DNA of 35,999 bases, from assembly GCA_002238525.1 (NCBI GenBank), contig MPMN01000030.1, positions 1 to 35,999 of the forward strand, given 5' to 3'. Shown here piece after piece: positions 15,508 through 24,918 of this stretch. The stretch's first letter is position 1. Every line of letters starts with the position of its first letter. Under the pieces are notes generated by a model. That model did not search any database. It was not told where the DNA came from and was given only the letters and a program-made list of their open reading frames with translations. Made by a program: the position numbers and the translations under genes. The DNA is from Flavobacteriaceae bacterium bin25 (lineage in GTDB: Bacteria > Bacteroidota > Bacteroidia > Flavobacteriales > Flavobacteriaceae).

Positions 15508-17286
15508 CTATAGCTGTTTATCTAATTTGGCCATTATTCGACTAGCGTTGTTATAGTCATTTTCAGTATCAATTTTCTGCCCTAATCCATAACGCGCTTG
15601 TTCACAATTGGTCAAAAGAGCATTAAACCCGGTGATGATCTCTTGGTGCACACCTGATTGAATAAGCAATTCTTGGATTTTGGATTTGTTGAACTCAATG
15701 GTTTCGATCTTCAATTTTGCTTTTAAATAGGTATGTAGACCTCTTTCGAGAGCCATATAAAATTCCCCAGGTCGATTTATCTCCTTTTTGGCAGCACTTA
15801 AATACCGCCTTGCAAGCTTATTGGCTGTCTTTTGCTGTTGTAAGGAAATATCACTCCCCCGGTTGAAAATCAACTTTTTGACCAATATCACTCCAAACAT
15901 TAAAAAGAAAGGCAACAGAAATAATACCCAGAAAGTACGGCTCAACCAAAATCTAGCATCTGAAATATCTACCAGTGAGGTGTCTAGATTGATGAATCTA
16001 AAGGTATTGGTCTGACCCGAGACTAGATTAGATGGTTGTCCAGTGATATTGGTACTTGTGGCTTGATTTGCTCCGGGTGCCGGACCACCATAGACCTGAA
16101 CCACTTCTTCCTGGGAGTTGATCATCTTATAGACCTCTTCTTCGGGATCAAAATAAGAGAAAGTCAACGAAGGAATGGGATAACTCCCTTGATATCTTGG
16201 AACGACAGTATAAATGTCTTCAACCAATCCACTTGATGTACTTCCCATCGTTTGAAAGGACTCATTCCTTTCTGGCTGAAATACTTCTAGATTGCTTGGA
16301 GCATTTAACTGGGGAAGAGGAAATAAACCCAAATTTCCACTACCTTTAACATTAACCCGTATTTGGAGGGATTCTGTAGCATTTAAACTGGTTTTATTCA
16401 ACAACAGATCAAAATCAAATTTTCCTACGGCACCACCAAACCCGGCGGGTTTCCCTTGAGTGGGTAAATCTTTTACGTCTAGTGTCCTTGGGATAGTACT
16501 GATATTCTCTTGGATTTGATTGTATATACGGCTCCCAAATAAATCCCTCCGGTTGGTAGGCACACTAATTTTCATGCTCAATACCAGGGGTTCTAATTCT
16601 ATTTTTCCGGATCTCTGAGGAAACAGCAACACTTTCTTCCACAATACTTCGTTATAGGGTTGCCCCCTATATGAACCTCTGGGATTTACTTTAATCTGAC
16701 CGAAATCAATGTTATTGCTCCAAAAATCCGCATAGGAAGGCGAGTCAATTTCCGAAACATCTGATAATCTCAGTGGATCTTGGAAGTACAACTTATACTC
16801 AACTAGTACGCCTTGATTGAGATATGGTGATGGATTGGAAACATGGGCAACGAAATGTATATTGTCCTGTAAACGAAATTCATAATTGTTTGGATCATTG
16901 GGTCTTGATACAGCATCAGTGACTTGGACCGATACTGGGCTTGTCTTATAAACTTCTCCTTGAATTGTTATACTAGCCTGTCCAATAGTTAACTGTCCTT
17001 TTGTTGAGGGTTGTAAGAAATAGGAATATGATTTCGAAAACGAGCCCACACCATTGACGAATTGTCGAGAGACGGTTTGAGAAGGGCCGCTGATTACTTT
17101 AAATCCTGCGAATGAAGGAGGAATGAAATCGTCTCCATTTTCATTCATGGTAAATTCTATCTTAAGATTTTCATTCAGCCCGAGTCGATCTCGGCTTAGT
17201 TTGGCTTCAAAAGTAATTTGCGCCCCGACGCTCAGGGGGAAAATCATCAATAGAATCCACACTATTAAAGATGACTTGGTTTCCAT
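15508..17286 (-). CDS. batD: BatD: large periplasmic protein of the aerotolerance operon
   Basis: The protein has 592 aa. A signal peptide (SLIVWILLMIFPLSVGAQ) is followed by a long beta-rich periplasmic region of repeated immunoglobulin-like units. These include TFEAKLSRDRLGLNENLKIE at the start and FDFDLLLNKTSLNATESLQI near 290, both typical of the BatD/oxygen-tolerance family. One membrane helix lies near 445-468 (TFWVLFLLPFFLMFGVILV), followed by a cytoplasmic helical tail of about 110 residues. It lies 2 bases after batC and 2 bases before batE, so the genes are co-transcribed. It probably acts as the periplasmic partner of the VWA proteins BatA and BatB; this role is inferred from the family. 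Confidence 0.9.
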   Translation of the reverse strand: METKSSLIVWILLMIFPLSVGAQITFEAKLSRDRLGLNENLKIEFTMNENGDDFIPPSFAGFKVISGPSQTVSRQFVNGVGSFSKSYSYFLQPSTKGQLTIGQASITIQGEVYKTSPVSVQVTDAVSRPNDPNNYEFRLQDNIHFVAHVSNPSPYLNQGVLVEYKLYFQDPLRLSDVSEIDSPSYADFWSNNIDFGQIKVNPRGSYRGQPYNEVLWKKVLLFPQRSGKIELEPLVLSMKISVPTNRRDLFGSRIYNQIQENISTIPRTLDVKDLPTQGKPAGFGGAVGKFDFDLLLNKTSLNATESLQIRVNVKGSGNLGLFPLPQLNAPSNLEVFQPERNESFQTMGSTSSGLVEDIYTVVPRYQGSYPIPSLTFSYFDPEEEVYKMINSQEEVVQVYGGPAPGANQATSTNITGQPSNLVSGQTNTFRFINLDTSLVDISDARFWLSRTFWVLFLLPFFLMFGVILVKKLIFNRGSDISLQQQKTANKLARRYLSAAKKEINRPGEFYMALERGLHTYLKAKLKIETIEFNKSKIQELLIQSGVHQEIITGFNALLTNCEQARYGLGQKIDTENDYNNASRIMAKLDKQL

Positions 17287-17288
17287 CT

Positions 17289-18122
17289 TTACCAGTCTTT
17301 TCCCCTTGTAGGGATTCCTTGCACCTTTTGAGCATTAATTTTCTCCTGAACTTTTTTTTCTTGATTGTCCATGGCTTGCAGTAAATTTTTTATCTGCTGT
17401 GGAGAAAGTCGGTTTTGTTCAGAAGGTTGTTGTTGACTTTCTTGCTGATCAGAATTTTCTTGTTTCTGATCAGATTGATTATCCTGCTGGGATGAATCAT
17501 CACTATTTTGTTCTTCATTTTCTTGATTCTGATCCTGAGAATCATCATCCTGTTGATCCTGATCCTCAGAATTATCCTGTTGATCCTGATCCTCAGAATT
17601 ATCCTGTTGATCCTGATCCTCAGAATTATCCTGTTGATCCTGATCCTCAGAATTATCTTGCTGTTGATCCTGTTGCTGGGAATCATCCTGGCGTTCTTGC
17701 TCTAATAGAGATTTAGCCAAGGCATAGTTGTATCGGGTTTGTTCATCGTTGGGATTGTTTCTTAGTGCATTTTTATACGCTTCAACGGCTTGAGGGTAAT
17801 CCTTTTTTTTCATGTAGGAATTACCCATATTGTGAAATGCCTTGTGACGTTTTTCTTTCGAGTCAGCAAGCTTTTGAGCCTGAAAATAACGTTGAGTTGC
17901 TTCCTGATAATTTTCTGCTTGATAATGTGTATTACCCAGATTATAGATTCCCTCAATTTTATTGGGATTATCTGAAATGGCTTTTCGATATTTAGATTCT
18001 GCCTCAGAAAAAGCCTTTTCGTTCAATTTCTGATTGCCCTGATAAATTAAATTTTGGGTTTCTTGTGCACTGACGTAGAACGAACAAATCACTAATAATC
18101 CGACCAAAATGGGCTTTTTCAT
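17289..18122 (-). CDS. batC: BatC: TPR protein with Gln/Asp/Asn/Ser-rich tail
   Basis: The protein has 277 aa from ATG at 18122, chosen because MKKPILVGLLVICSFYVSA is a clean signal peptide and the start lies 4 bases after the batB stop. An ATG at 18137 in the same frame is a near alternative. Three TPR-like units follow: QNLIYQGNQKLNEKAFSEAE, IYNLGNTHYQAENYQEATQ and HNMGNSYMKKKDYPQAVEAY. After these comes about 100 residues almost wholly of Q, D, N, S and E, including four copies of a nine-residue unit (DNSEDQDQQ). The C-terminal part is more ordered (SPQQIKNLLQAMDNQEKKVQ). TPRs in BatC/BatE are thought to mediate contacts within the Bat complex. Length variation through the repeat is likely between strains. 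Confidence 0.88.
   Translation of the reverse strand: MKKPILVGLLVICSFYVSAQETQNLIYQGNQKLNEKAFSEAESKYRKAISDNPNKIEGIYNLGNTHYQAENYQEATQRYFQAQKLADSKEKRHKAFHNMGNSYMKKKDYPQAVEAYKNALRNNPNDEQTRYNYALAKSLLEQERQDDSQQQDQQQDNSEDQDQQDNSEDQDQQDNSEDQDQQDNSEDQDQQDDDSQDQNQENEEQNSDDSSQQDNQSDQKQENSDQQESQQQPSEQNRLSPQQIKNLLQAMDNQEKKVQEKINAQKVQGIPTRGKDW
17551..17658. repeat. Four tandem 27-bp units inside batC
   Basis: The unit TGTTGATCCTGATCCTCAGA plus ATTATCC occurs four times without interruption (17551, 17578, 17605, 17632). Only the last base of the last copy differs. Each unit codes nine residues (DNSEDQDQQ) on the minus strand, so copy-number change keeps the reading frame. The 27-base period also keeps other frames open, creating spurious ORFs on both strands. 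Confidence 0.95.
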
Positions 18123-18126
18123 CCTA

Positions 18127-19161
18127 CTAATTTTCATTAAATAAATTGATTTGTTGTAGCCATTTTGTCTTGGTTTCAAAGATAAAGATATCCAAAAAGA
18201 GCAACCCAATAGCCAATAGTATAAATGGTTGAAAACGATCTTTGAAACTGACAAATTCTTGACTTTCAAATTCTTTTTTATCGATTTGTTCTAGATTTTC
18301 AGTCACAAAATCCAATACCTCCTGTGTATCATTGCCACTATTGTACGCCCCTTTGGAAATCTCTGCAATGTCCAAAAGCATTGGTTCATTACGTTTGGTT
18401 ATTACCACATTACCCTGGTTGTCCTTTTTATAGGACTCAACAATACCCTTTTGTTTGATAGGGATAGGAGCTCCGACCTCGGTTCCGATACCGATGGTAA
18501 ATATCTTGATGCCTTTTTCTAAAGCAATATCAACGGCACTATTAATCTGTTGTTGGTGATCTTCTCCATCTGTCATCAAAAAGATAATTTTATTGACCTT
18601 GTCTTGCTCGTTAAACAACGAACTAGATAATTCAATCGCACTTGATAGGGCAGTTCCTTGAGAAGATATCATCTCTGTGTTGAGGGCTTGCAAAAACATA
18701 TTGGCAGCTCCAAAATCAGTGGTTATGGGTAGCTGCGGAACAGCATGAGCGGCATATGCTACAATACCTACCCTATCTCCAACTAGCTGAGAAATGATGG
18801 AAGATACCAAATGTTTTGCCTTTTCTAAACGATTTGGAGCTACATCCTCTGCAAGCATACTCTTGGACACATCAACAGCAAAAACAATATCTACCCCCTG
18901 ACGTCTCACGGTTTCTAACTGAGCACCCATTTTGGGGTTTACCAAAGAAAAAGTCAGCAAAACAATTGCCAGACTAAATAGAAAACGTTTTAAATACGGT
19001 TTAAACTTAGAACGATTAGGCGACAAATAAGCAAGCATCCGAGAGGTGGCAAATTCTCTCTGAGCTTTTCGTTTCCACCGATCAACCAATAAATATCCCA
19101 ACCAGATTAGTGGTAAAAGAAGTAGAATATAAAAATATTTAGGGTCTTCTAATTGATACAT
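18127..19161 (-). CDS. batB: BatB: membrane-anchored von Willebrand factor A protein
   Basis: The protein has 344 aa from ATG at 19161 (MYQLEDPKYFYIL), 2 bases after the batA stop; an in-frame upstream ATG at 19203 would overlap batA. Two N-terminal membrane helices are followed by a VWA domain with the metal-ion site FAVDVSKSMLAEDVAPNRLE (DxSxS), the GTALSSAIELSS segment carrying the MIDAS Thr, and IFLMTDGEDH. A third helix is at the C-terminus (PFILLAIGLLFLDIFIF). VWA/MIDAS domains bind a divalent cation and partner proteins. With MoxR ATPases such pairs are proposed to act as chaperone-like systems. All MIDAS residues are present. Confidence 0.9.
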   Translation of the reverse strand: MYQLEDPKYFYILLLLPLIWLGYLLVDRWKRKAQREFATSRMLAYLSPNRSKFKPYLKRFLFSLAIVLLTFSLVNPKMGAQLETVRRQGVDIVFAVDVSKSMLAEDVAPNRLEKAKHLVSSIISQLVGDRVGIVAYAAHAVPQLPITTDFGAANMFLQALNTEMISSQGTALSSAIELSSSLFNEQDKVNKIIFLMTDGEDHQQQINSAVDIALEKGIKIFTIGIGTEVGAPIPIKQKGIVESYKKDNQGNVVITKRNEPMLLDIAEISKGAYNSGNDTQEVLDFVTENLEQIDKKEFESQEFVSFKDRFQPFILLAIGLLFLDIFIFETKTKWLQQINLFNEN

Positions 19162-19163
19162 CT

Positions 19164-20168
19164 CTATATAAAACTCTTGAAAAGGGTTTGTCTCAATACC
19201 CATTCTAGAAGCAACAAACCAAGTCCTATAATCACAAAAACACGGTATCTCTCATGATAGTTGAAATAGTCAAATTCTTCAACTTCCGTTTTTTCAAGTT
19301 TGTTGATTTCACTATATATTTCTTCTAGGCTTCTATTGTCTGTAGCACGAAAATATTCCCCCCCTGTACTTTGGGCAATTTCTCTCATTAATTCTTGGTC
19401 TATTTCCACTTCTGTCAATCCATATTGAAACTGTCCATTTGGAAGTATCGCCACCGGAGCCATTGCTTGACCGTTGCTTCCCAAGCCAATAGTATAGGTT
19501 TTGATATCGAATTCTTTAGCCAATTCAACCGCTGCGATGGGATCAATAAAACCAGAATTGTTTACTCCATCGGTTAATAGAATAATCACTTTGCTCTTTG
19601 ATTTACTGTCTTTGAGTCTATTCACTGCTGTTGCAAGACCCATGCCAATTGCTGTACCATCTTGAATAAATCCTTGAAAAGAAATTTCATTAAGGGCGCT
19701 ACTAACAATCGTTTTGTCGCTGGTTATGGGGGTTTTGGTATAGCTCTCTCCTGCATAAACCACCAATCCTATTCTGTCGGAATAACGGTCAGCAATAAAA
19801 TTGGAGGCCACTTCTTTTAAAGCCTCTAGTCTATTAGGTTTTAAATCTCGGGCAAGCATACTTGAAGAAATATCAATTGCCATGACTATATCAATTCCTG
19901 AAGAAGTAAATGATCGAGTGGACACATCTACAATCTGGGGGCGAGCCAGTGCGAGGATAAACAATGCCAAACTAATCAAGCGAAGCCCGGGTAGCAAAGG
20001 TAACAATCTCCCAATGATGGACCGGGAGCTCTTAAACGCATCTAGGGTAGGTAATTTGATTTTAGGTCGAGAGCTGGTCCAAAAAAAATAATACCCCGCA
20101 GCGCCAATTGGAATGAGCAATAACAGCCAAAAATATTCGGTTCCATCAAAGACAATATCCTCCCACAT
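19164..20168 (-). CDS. batA: BatA: membrane-anchored von Willebrand factor A protein
   Basis: The protein has 334 aa, paralogous to BatB. N-terminal helices (YFWLLLLIPIGAAGYYFFW and LRLISLALFILALARP) precede the VWA domain with MIDAS motif MAIDISSSMLARDLKPNRLE, then GTAIGMGLATAVNRL and VIILLTDGVNNSG. A C-terminal helix (VFVIIGLGLLLLEWVL) anchors it again. The ATG at 20168 lies 5 bases after the stop of the upstream DUF4381-like gene. BatA and BatB probably pair in the inner membrane with their VWA domains on one side; this topology is inferred from the hydrophobic segments. Confidence 0.92.
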   Translation of the reverse strand: MWEDIVFDGTEYFWLLLLIPIGAAGYYFFWTSSRPKIKLPTLDAFKSSRSIIGRLLPLLPGLRLISLALFILALARPQIVDVSTRSFTSSGIDIVMAIDISSSMLARDLKPNRLEALKEVASNFIADRYSDRIGLVVYAGESYTKTPITSDKTIVSSALNEISFQGFIQDGTAIGMGLATAVNRLKDSKSKSKVIILLTDGVNNSGFIDPIAAVELAKEFDIKTYTIGLGSNGQAMAPVAILPNGQFQYGLTEVEIDQELMREIAQSTGGEYFRATDNRSLEEIYSEINKLEKTEVEEFDYFNYHERYRVFVIIGLGLLLLEWVLRQTLFKSFI

Positions 20169-20173
20169 GGCAA

Positions 20174-21793
20174 CTATAATTCGGTGATGATTTCAATACC
20201 TTCCACAATACGATCTTTGATTTTTGAAGCATATCGATCATCAGTTGGATAAATCAACTTCAATTCTATTTCTCTTCCTTCGAGCAAAACCAAGATGACG
20301 GTAAAATCATAGCGACTTTCTCGAATTTCATTTATTGGGGTATAATCGAAGCGACCTTCAATAGAGATGGCCTGGTCTCCCTTAGGCAGGGTAACTTGTT
20401 GACCATCTATAAAAATATTTGTTCCACCCATTCGCTGAATCTCATCGGCTACTTTTTTAACAAACACTTCTCCACTGAGTTGTCCGATTGAATCTTGGGC
20501 CTGATTTGTTGGGTCGGTTTGATCAAATGGACTGAACTGTAGCCCGATATAAAATCGGTAGCCAACTGTTCCAAACTCAAATATGGATTGATCCTTTTTT
20601 GAAGATTTTTGACGAATCAAAACCTGAGGTGTCATCAATGAAACCGGAGGCGATCCATACTGAGATTGAATCCAGTCTGAATGCATCATTTTTTTTGTGG
20701 GGTATCCCAATATGGTATCCCGGACGGGATAATAACCATATATAAGCATCAACACAGTCAATGCAACAAGTACTATGCCAACCAGTGAACTCAGTCCAAA
20801 GATGATTCGTTGTCTTTTTTTCTTTCGGTTCAAAAGAAATTGAAAAGCTTGGTTTTGTTTTAATTCCTCTTCGGAGGGCTCAGGGATAGCTTCCTTGATT
20901 TTGATTACCACTGACTGGATAAATTGCTTGTCTTTGATAGCAATTTCTTTGTCTAGTCGCATCTGAGCAAATTTGACCATATCGGCATTGTCAAGTGTAC
21001 CTTCTAAATTGGCAATTAATTCTTGATGAATGCTCAAAGTATTGTCTTTCTGAAGTTGGTTGAGCTTGGCTAATAATTCCCTCGAAGTACTCTCAAGAGC
21101 ATCAATCTGAATTTCTTTATCCAGGTATTTCCTTAAAATATAAATAAGCTCGGTATAAAAAACTTTATAGTCCTTTTGTAAAACTAGTTTTTGGTTTTCT
21201 ATGGCTTTCAAATCTTTCAGTGCCATTTCAAAGGGGGACAATCCGAGCTCTTTTAGTTTTTTTTGTTTTTCCCTGAAGAAATACATATTTATAATTCCCC
21301 CGAGAACAAAAAGACCAAGCAGTACATAGAGTAAAATTCGAATCAACTGATCGTAGTTCCTTCCCAAATCAATTATGGGCTTGATATCATACATCTTTTG
21401 TTCTAAGGTGTCTACTACCACAGTATTCACCCTGATTGGTATGGAATCACTAACTTGAACAAAGCCATTGACAAAAACAGCTTGTTGCGGTATAATAAAA
21501 TTACCTGAGTCAAATTGGATTAAAGCATATTTTTTAGTAAATGTATAGTGGTCTTGGGCTCGTATGGTATCCAATGGGCTTTGTTCCAAAATTTCAAATG
21601 AAGAAAAATTTGGGTTTGCTGGAAATTCCACCAGAGAAAGCGAATCTGTTTTGAGTTGTAGGGTAAAATTTAGTTGCTCTCCAATTCTAATTTCAGTGGT
21701 ATCAACCTTAGCTTCTACTTTGGCAGTGGTTTGCCCTATCAGAAAATGATCCACCACCATCAGAAAGGTTAAAACCAATAAAATCTTTCTCAC
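20174..21793 (-). CDS. DUF4381-like/BatD-like membrane protein of the bat operon
   Basis: The protein has 539 aa. A signal peptide (ILLVLTFLMVVDHFLIGQ) leads a beta-rich domain of about 110 residues starting VEAKVDTTEIRIGEQLNFTL, similar in style to one BatD repeat. A membrane helix follows at about 150-172 (LLYVLLGLFVLGGIINMYFF), then a cytoplasmic helical segment with SPFEMALKDLKAIE and the YTELIYILRKYLDKE pattern seen in DUF4381. A second helix is near 330-352 (SSLVGIVLVALTVLMLIYGY) and a C-terminal globular domain of about 140 residues is unrecognised. GTG at 21793 directly follows the DUF58 stop; the next ATG is inside the signal peptide. The C-terminal domain is the part I cannot place. 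Confidence 0.7.
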   Translation of the reverse strand: MRKILLVLTFLMVVDHFLIGQTTAKVEAKVDTTEIRIGEQLNFTLQLKTDSLSLVEFPANPNFSSFEILEQSPLDTIRAQDHYTFTKKYALIQFDSGNFIIPQQAVFVNGFVQVSDSIPIRVNTVVVDTLEQKMYDIKPIIDLGRNYDQLIRILLYVLLGLFVLGGIINMYFFREKQKKLKELGLSPFEMALKDLKAIENQKLVLQKDYKVFYTELIYILRKYLDKEIQIDALESTSRELLAKLNQLQKDNTLSIHQELIANLEGTLDNADMVKFAQMRLDKEIAIKDKQFIQSVVIKIKEAIPEPSEEELKQNQAFQFLLNRKKKRQRIIFGLSSLVGIVLVALTVLMLIYGYYPVRDTILGYPTKKMMHSDWIQSQYGSPPVSLMTPQVLIRQKSSKKDQSIFEFGTVGYRFYIGLQFSPFDQTDPTNQAQDSIGQLSGEVFVKKVADEIQRMGGTNIFIDGQQVTLPKGDQAISIEGRFDYTPINEIRESRYDFTVILVLLEGREIELKLIYPTDDRYASKIKDRIVEGIEIITEL

Positions 21794-22660
21794 TTATCCT
21801 CTTGTTTTAAAATAGTTGAGCAATTTTTTAACAAATGATTCATCTGTTCGACAGTTGACCACTCCAGCATTGTTTCTTTGAAATTCCAATTCAAATTGTC
21901 TTTCGAGTTTTTTGAAATAGTCCTGATATTGATTACGGACACTTTTGCTGGAGGTATTTATCCAGTCCAATTTACCTGTTTCGGCATCTCTTGTCAATGT
22001 GAGTCCAATATTGGGGATTTCTTCTTCTTTTGAATCATACACCCTTATTCCTGTCAAATCATGCTTTTTGGCGGCTATGCTCAATTGTCGCTGATAGTCA
22101 TTATCAATAAAATCGGACAATAAAAAAGCGATGGCTTTTTTTTTGAGAACCGAAGAGATAAATTCCAATGCCGTGCCTATACTGGTCTTGGAAGTTTGTG
22201 GTTCGAACTCCAATAGTTCTCTTATGATACGCAACAAGTGGGAGCGACCTCTTTTTGGTGGAATATATTTTTCGATGGTCTGGGCGAACAATACCAGTCC
22301 AACCTTATCGTTATTTTGAAGCGCTGAAAAAGCAAGGGTTGCTGCAATCTCGGTGACCACTTCTCTTTTGAGTTGATTGGCTGTTCCAAAAAACTCTGAT
22401 CCGCTAACATCTACCACTAACAAGACGGTTAATTCCCTTTCTTCTTCGAATATTTTAACAAACGGAGTATTATAGCGTGCAGTGACATTCCAGTCAATAA
22501 CCCTCACGTCGTCTCCATATTGATAAGATCTAACTTCGCTAAAGGTCATTCCTCTTCCTTTGAAAGTACTATGGTATTCCCCTCCGAAAATATCTGAAGA
22601 CAACCGACGGGTCTTGATTTCAATCTTTCGAACTTTTTTCAATAATTCTTTGGTATCCAT
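21794..22660 (-). CDS. DUF58 domain protein (VWA-like fold), MoxR partner
   Basis: The protein has 288 aa with no signal peptide. It shows the DUF58 hallmark SYQYGDDVRVIDWNVTAR followed by FVKIFEEERELTV, then a VWA-like core starting VVDVSGSEFFGT with a DxSxS metal site. Proteins of this type are nearly always encoded next to MoxR AAA+ ATPases, as here, where moxR precedes it by 126 bases. They are regarded as the substrate-side or adaptor partners of MoxR. ATG at 22660 (MDTKELLKKVRKIEIKT) is the normal family start. Its stop abuts the GTG of the next gene. Confidence 0.9.
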   Translation of the reverse strand: MDTKELLKKVRKIEIKTRRLSSDIFGGEYHSTFKGRGMTFSEVRSYQYGDDVRVIDWNVTARYNTPFVKIFEEERELTVLLVVDVSGSEFFGTANQLKREVVTEIAATLAFSALQNNDKVGLVLFAQTIEKYIPPKRGRSHLLRIIRELLEFEPQTSKTSIGTALEFISSVLKKKAIAFLLSDFIDNDYQRQLSIAAKKHDLTGIRVYDSKEEEIPNIGLTLTRDAETGKLDWINTSSKSVRNQYQDYFKKLERQFELEFQRNNAGVVNCRTDESFVKKLLNYFKTRG

Positions 22661-22786
22661 CTCTATTTTCGAAATCCGAATATTAATATGGCTTTAGAAC
22701 TATTTTCTGGCAACAATCATTTGATTGGTTTCAAAATCAGAATACTTTAAAATCTACAAATTCTACAGTCATATGATGTCAAATGA

Positions 22787-23791
22787 TTAAGGTACTTCTA
22801 TTTGGTTGACAATCTGACTGATGATATCCTGAGATGTAATATTTTCTGCCTCGGCTTCATAGGTCAGTCCAATGCGGTGTCGGAGCACCTCATAAATCAC
22901 GGCCCGAACATCCTCAGGTATGACAAAACCTCGATGTTTCAAGAAAGCATAACATTTTGTGGCAAGTGCCAGATTGATGCTTCCTCTGGGCGATGCACCA
23001 AACTGAATCATATGGGTGAGATTCGGTAAATTATAATCTTGAGGATTTCTGGTAGCAAAAACCAAATCCAGAATGTACTGTTCAATTTTTGTGTCCATAT
23101 ATACATCCAAAGCCGTTTTTTGGGCAGCAAGGATTTGTTTGATATCCACAACAGGATTGATTGGTGTGGTTTCTTTTTTCAAATTCAGCTTCATGATTTG
23201 CTGTTCTTCTTGAATTGTTGGATAATCAATCACTGTTTTGAGCATAAAACGATCCACTTGAGCTTCTGGAAGAGGATAAGTGCCTTCTTGTTCTACAGGG
23301 TTTTGGGTTGCCATGACCAAAAATGGTGCCGTCAAGACAAAAGTCGTATCGCCAATAGTGACTTGTCTTTCCTGCATAGCTTCCAATAAGGCCGATTGTA
23401 CTTTTGCAGGGGCCCTATTGATTTCATCGGCTAGAACAAAATTGGCGAAAATGGGACCTTTTTTTATTGAAAAGTCATTTTCCTTTATGTTGTAAATCAT
23501 TGTGCCCACTACATCTGCAGGCAATAGATCAGGTGTAAATTGGATTCTAGAATACGATCCATTGATGGCTTTGGAAAGGGTATTTATCGTTAGGGTTTTT
23601 GCCAGTCCGGGTACTCCTTCGAGTAAAATATGGCCTTTACCAATTAATCCTATCAACAGACTGTCCAACATATGTTGTTGTCCGATGATGGCTTTACTGA
23701 GTTCCAAATTGAGCAGATCGACAAAAGCACTTTCTGATTTTATCCGATCGTTAAGCTCAGCGATATCTACTGGAGATGTGCTGTTTTTCAT
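22787..23791 (-). CDS. moxR: MoxR family AAA+ ATPase
   Basis: The protein has 334 aa from ATG at 23791; a TTG two codons upstream is in frame but unlikely. Walker A is LLEGVPGLAKT near residues 76-86 and Walker B is VLADEINRAPAKVQSALLEA near 140. The sensor/arginine-finger region MATQNPVEQEGTYPLPEAQV and DRFMLK follow, and RGSINLALATKCYAF lies in the lid. All ATPase motifs are intact. MoxR proteins are thought to remodel or assemble partner proteins, here DUF58, BatA and BatB. It is the first gene of the eight-gene leftward operon. A near-consensus -7 element (TAACTTTTTG on the minus strand) lies about 25 bases upstream, without a clear -33. Confidence 0.94.
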   Translation of the reverse strand: MKNSTSPVDIAELNDRIKSESAFVDLLNLELSKAIIGQQHMLDSLLIGLIGKGHILLEGVPGLAKTLTINTLSKAINGSYSRIQFTPDLLPADVVGTMIYNIKENDFSIKKGPIFANFVLADEINRAPAKVQSALLEAMQERQVTIGDTTFVLTAPFLVMATQNPVEQEGTYPLPEAQVDRFMLKTVIDYPTIQEEQQIMKLNLKKETTPINPVVDIKQILAAQKTALDVYMDTKIEQYILDLVFATRNPQDYNLPNLTHMIQFGASPRGSINLALATKCYAFLKHRGFVIPEDVRAVIYEVLRHRIGLTYEAEAENITSQDIISQIVNQIEVP

Positions 23792-24162
23792 TGTCAATAA
23801 TTTAACTAAAATTTGGGCAAAAAGTTACAATTTATTGTATTTTTTGCGTCCATCAACTTTTTCTTCATATATAAAAAATTGAATTTGCCTATTATTCAAA
23901 TAAATGTAGTAAGATGAAAATCAAACCTTCTCTTTGAAAATGAGCAAAATTAGTTATAATACCCAGCAAAATATCTTTCAATTGATTCTTCAAATAAATA
24001 GTTTCACTGTACTTCACTTTATATGAGTGGTGAATTTGAGAATTATTAGAATATCTTTCCACTAATTTTGGTATATACTTGTCAATGAACAAAAAATTAA
24101 ATCCTTAACTCTTTCGTTGAGTTCAACCCAGAAAGTATGCTGAAACTCTTTTAGAGAATATC
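23792..24162. other. Divergent intergenic region moxR / SDR gene
   Basis: This interval separates the leftward bat operon from a rightward SDR gene. It presumably holds promoters for both, but apart from a weak -7 element near moxR I see no clear site. The 66-codon frame within it is composed of low-information AT-rich codons and is not credible. Confidence 0.35.
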
Positions 24163-24918
24163 ATGAAACCATCAACTAGTTTAATTACTGGAGCTACAAG
24201 CGGAATAGGATTGGCCACAGCTAAGCTATTTGCTAAGAAAGGAATGCGGTTGATTTTGTGTGGTCGAAGAATAGAGCGTCTATTTAAACTCAAGAAGACA
24301 CTTGAATGTCAATGCCATATTCTGAATTTCGATGTTTCTAAGTCTCATGATGTATTCAGTGCCATTGACAGCCTACCAGGAGAGTTTTCCAAAATCGACA
24401 TTCTAATCAATAATGCCGGAAATGCTCACGGTCTAGATTCAGTAGACCTCGCTGATGTTGAAGATTGGGACAATATGATAAACAGTAATCTAAAAGGGCT
24501 TTTATATGTAACCAAGTCAGTAATCGGTCAAATGGTTCAAAGAAAAACAGGGCATATCATAAATGTTGGTTCTATAGCGGGAAAGGAAGTATACCCCAAA
24601 GGAAGCGTTTATTGTGCTACAAAATTTGCCGTAGATGCTTTTACCAAGGGGTTGAGGATGGACTTAAATCCTCTGGGAATAAAAGTCGGGGCAATTCACC
24701 CAGGATTAGTAGAAACCGAATTTTCAATGGTCAGGTTCAAAGGAGATGCTAAAAGGGCTAAGATGGTTTATCATGGAATAGATGCGCTTCATGGCCGCGA
24801 TATTGCACAAGCCATTTGGTTTATGGTTAAAGCTCCTAAGCACGTTAATATTGCGGACATGGTCATCCTACCTACTGCTCAAGCAAATTCAACAGTAATC
24901 CAAAGGAGAGATATTTAG
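24163..24918 (+). CDS. SDR family NADP-dependent oxidoreductase, YdfG-like
   Basis: The protein has 251 aa, a classical short-chain dehydrogenase. The NAD(P) motif TGATSGIGLA is at residues 9-18, with CGRRIERL after beta-2, where the Arg residues favour NADPH. NNAG is near 88-91, the catalytic Ser is in INVGSIAG and the YxxxK motif is YCATK near 150. The C-terminal IADMVILPTAQ followed by R resembles E. coli YdfG, an NADP-dependent 3-hydroxy acid/serine dehydrogenase that also reduces malonic semialdehyde. A hydroxy-acid substrate is plausible but not proven. It is encoded alone, with ATG at 24163. Confidence 0.9.
   Translation: MKPSTSLITGATSGIGLATAKLFAKKGMRLILCGRRIERLFKLKKTLECQCHILNFDVSKSHDVFSAIDSLPGEFSKIDILINNAGNAHGLDSVDLADVEDWDNMINSNLKGLLYVTKSVIGQMVQRKTGHIINVGSIAGKEVYPKGSVYCATKFAVDAFTKGLRMDLNPLGIKVGAIHPGLVETEFSMVRFKGDAKRAKMVYHGIDALHGRDIAQAIWFMVKAPKHVNIADMVILPTAQANSTVIQRRDI

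Noticed and set aside
17390-17716. Long open frames on both strands through the Asp/Gln repeat region
   Set aside because: They are by-products of the 27-bp period inside batC, which keeps several frames free of stops. Their translations are pure repeats (such as RIRINRIIL).
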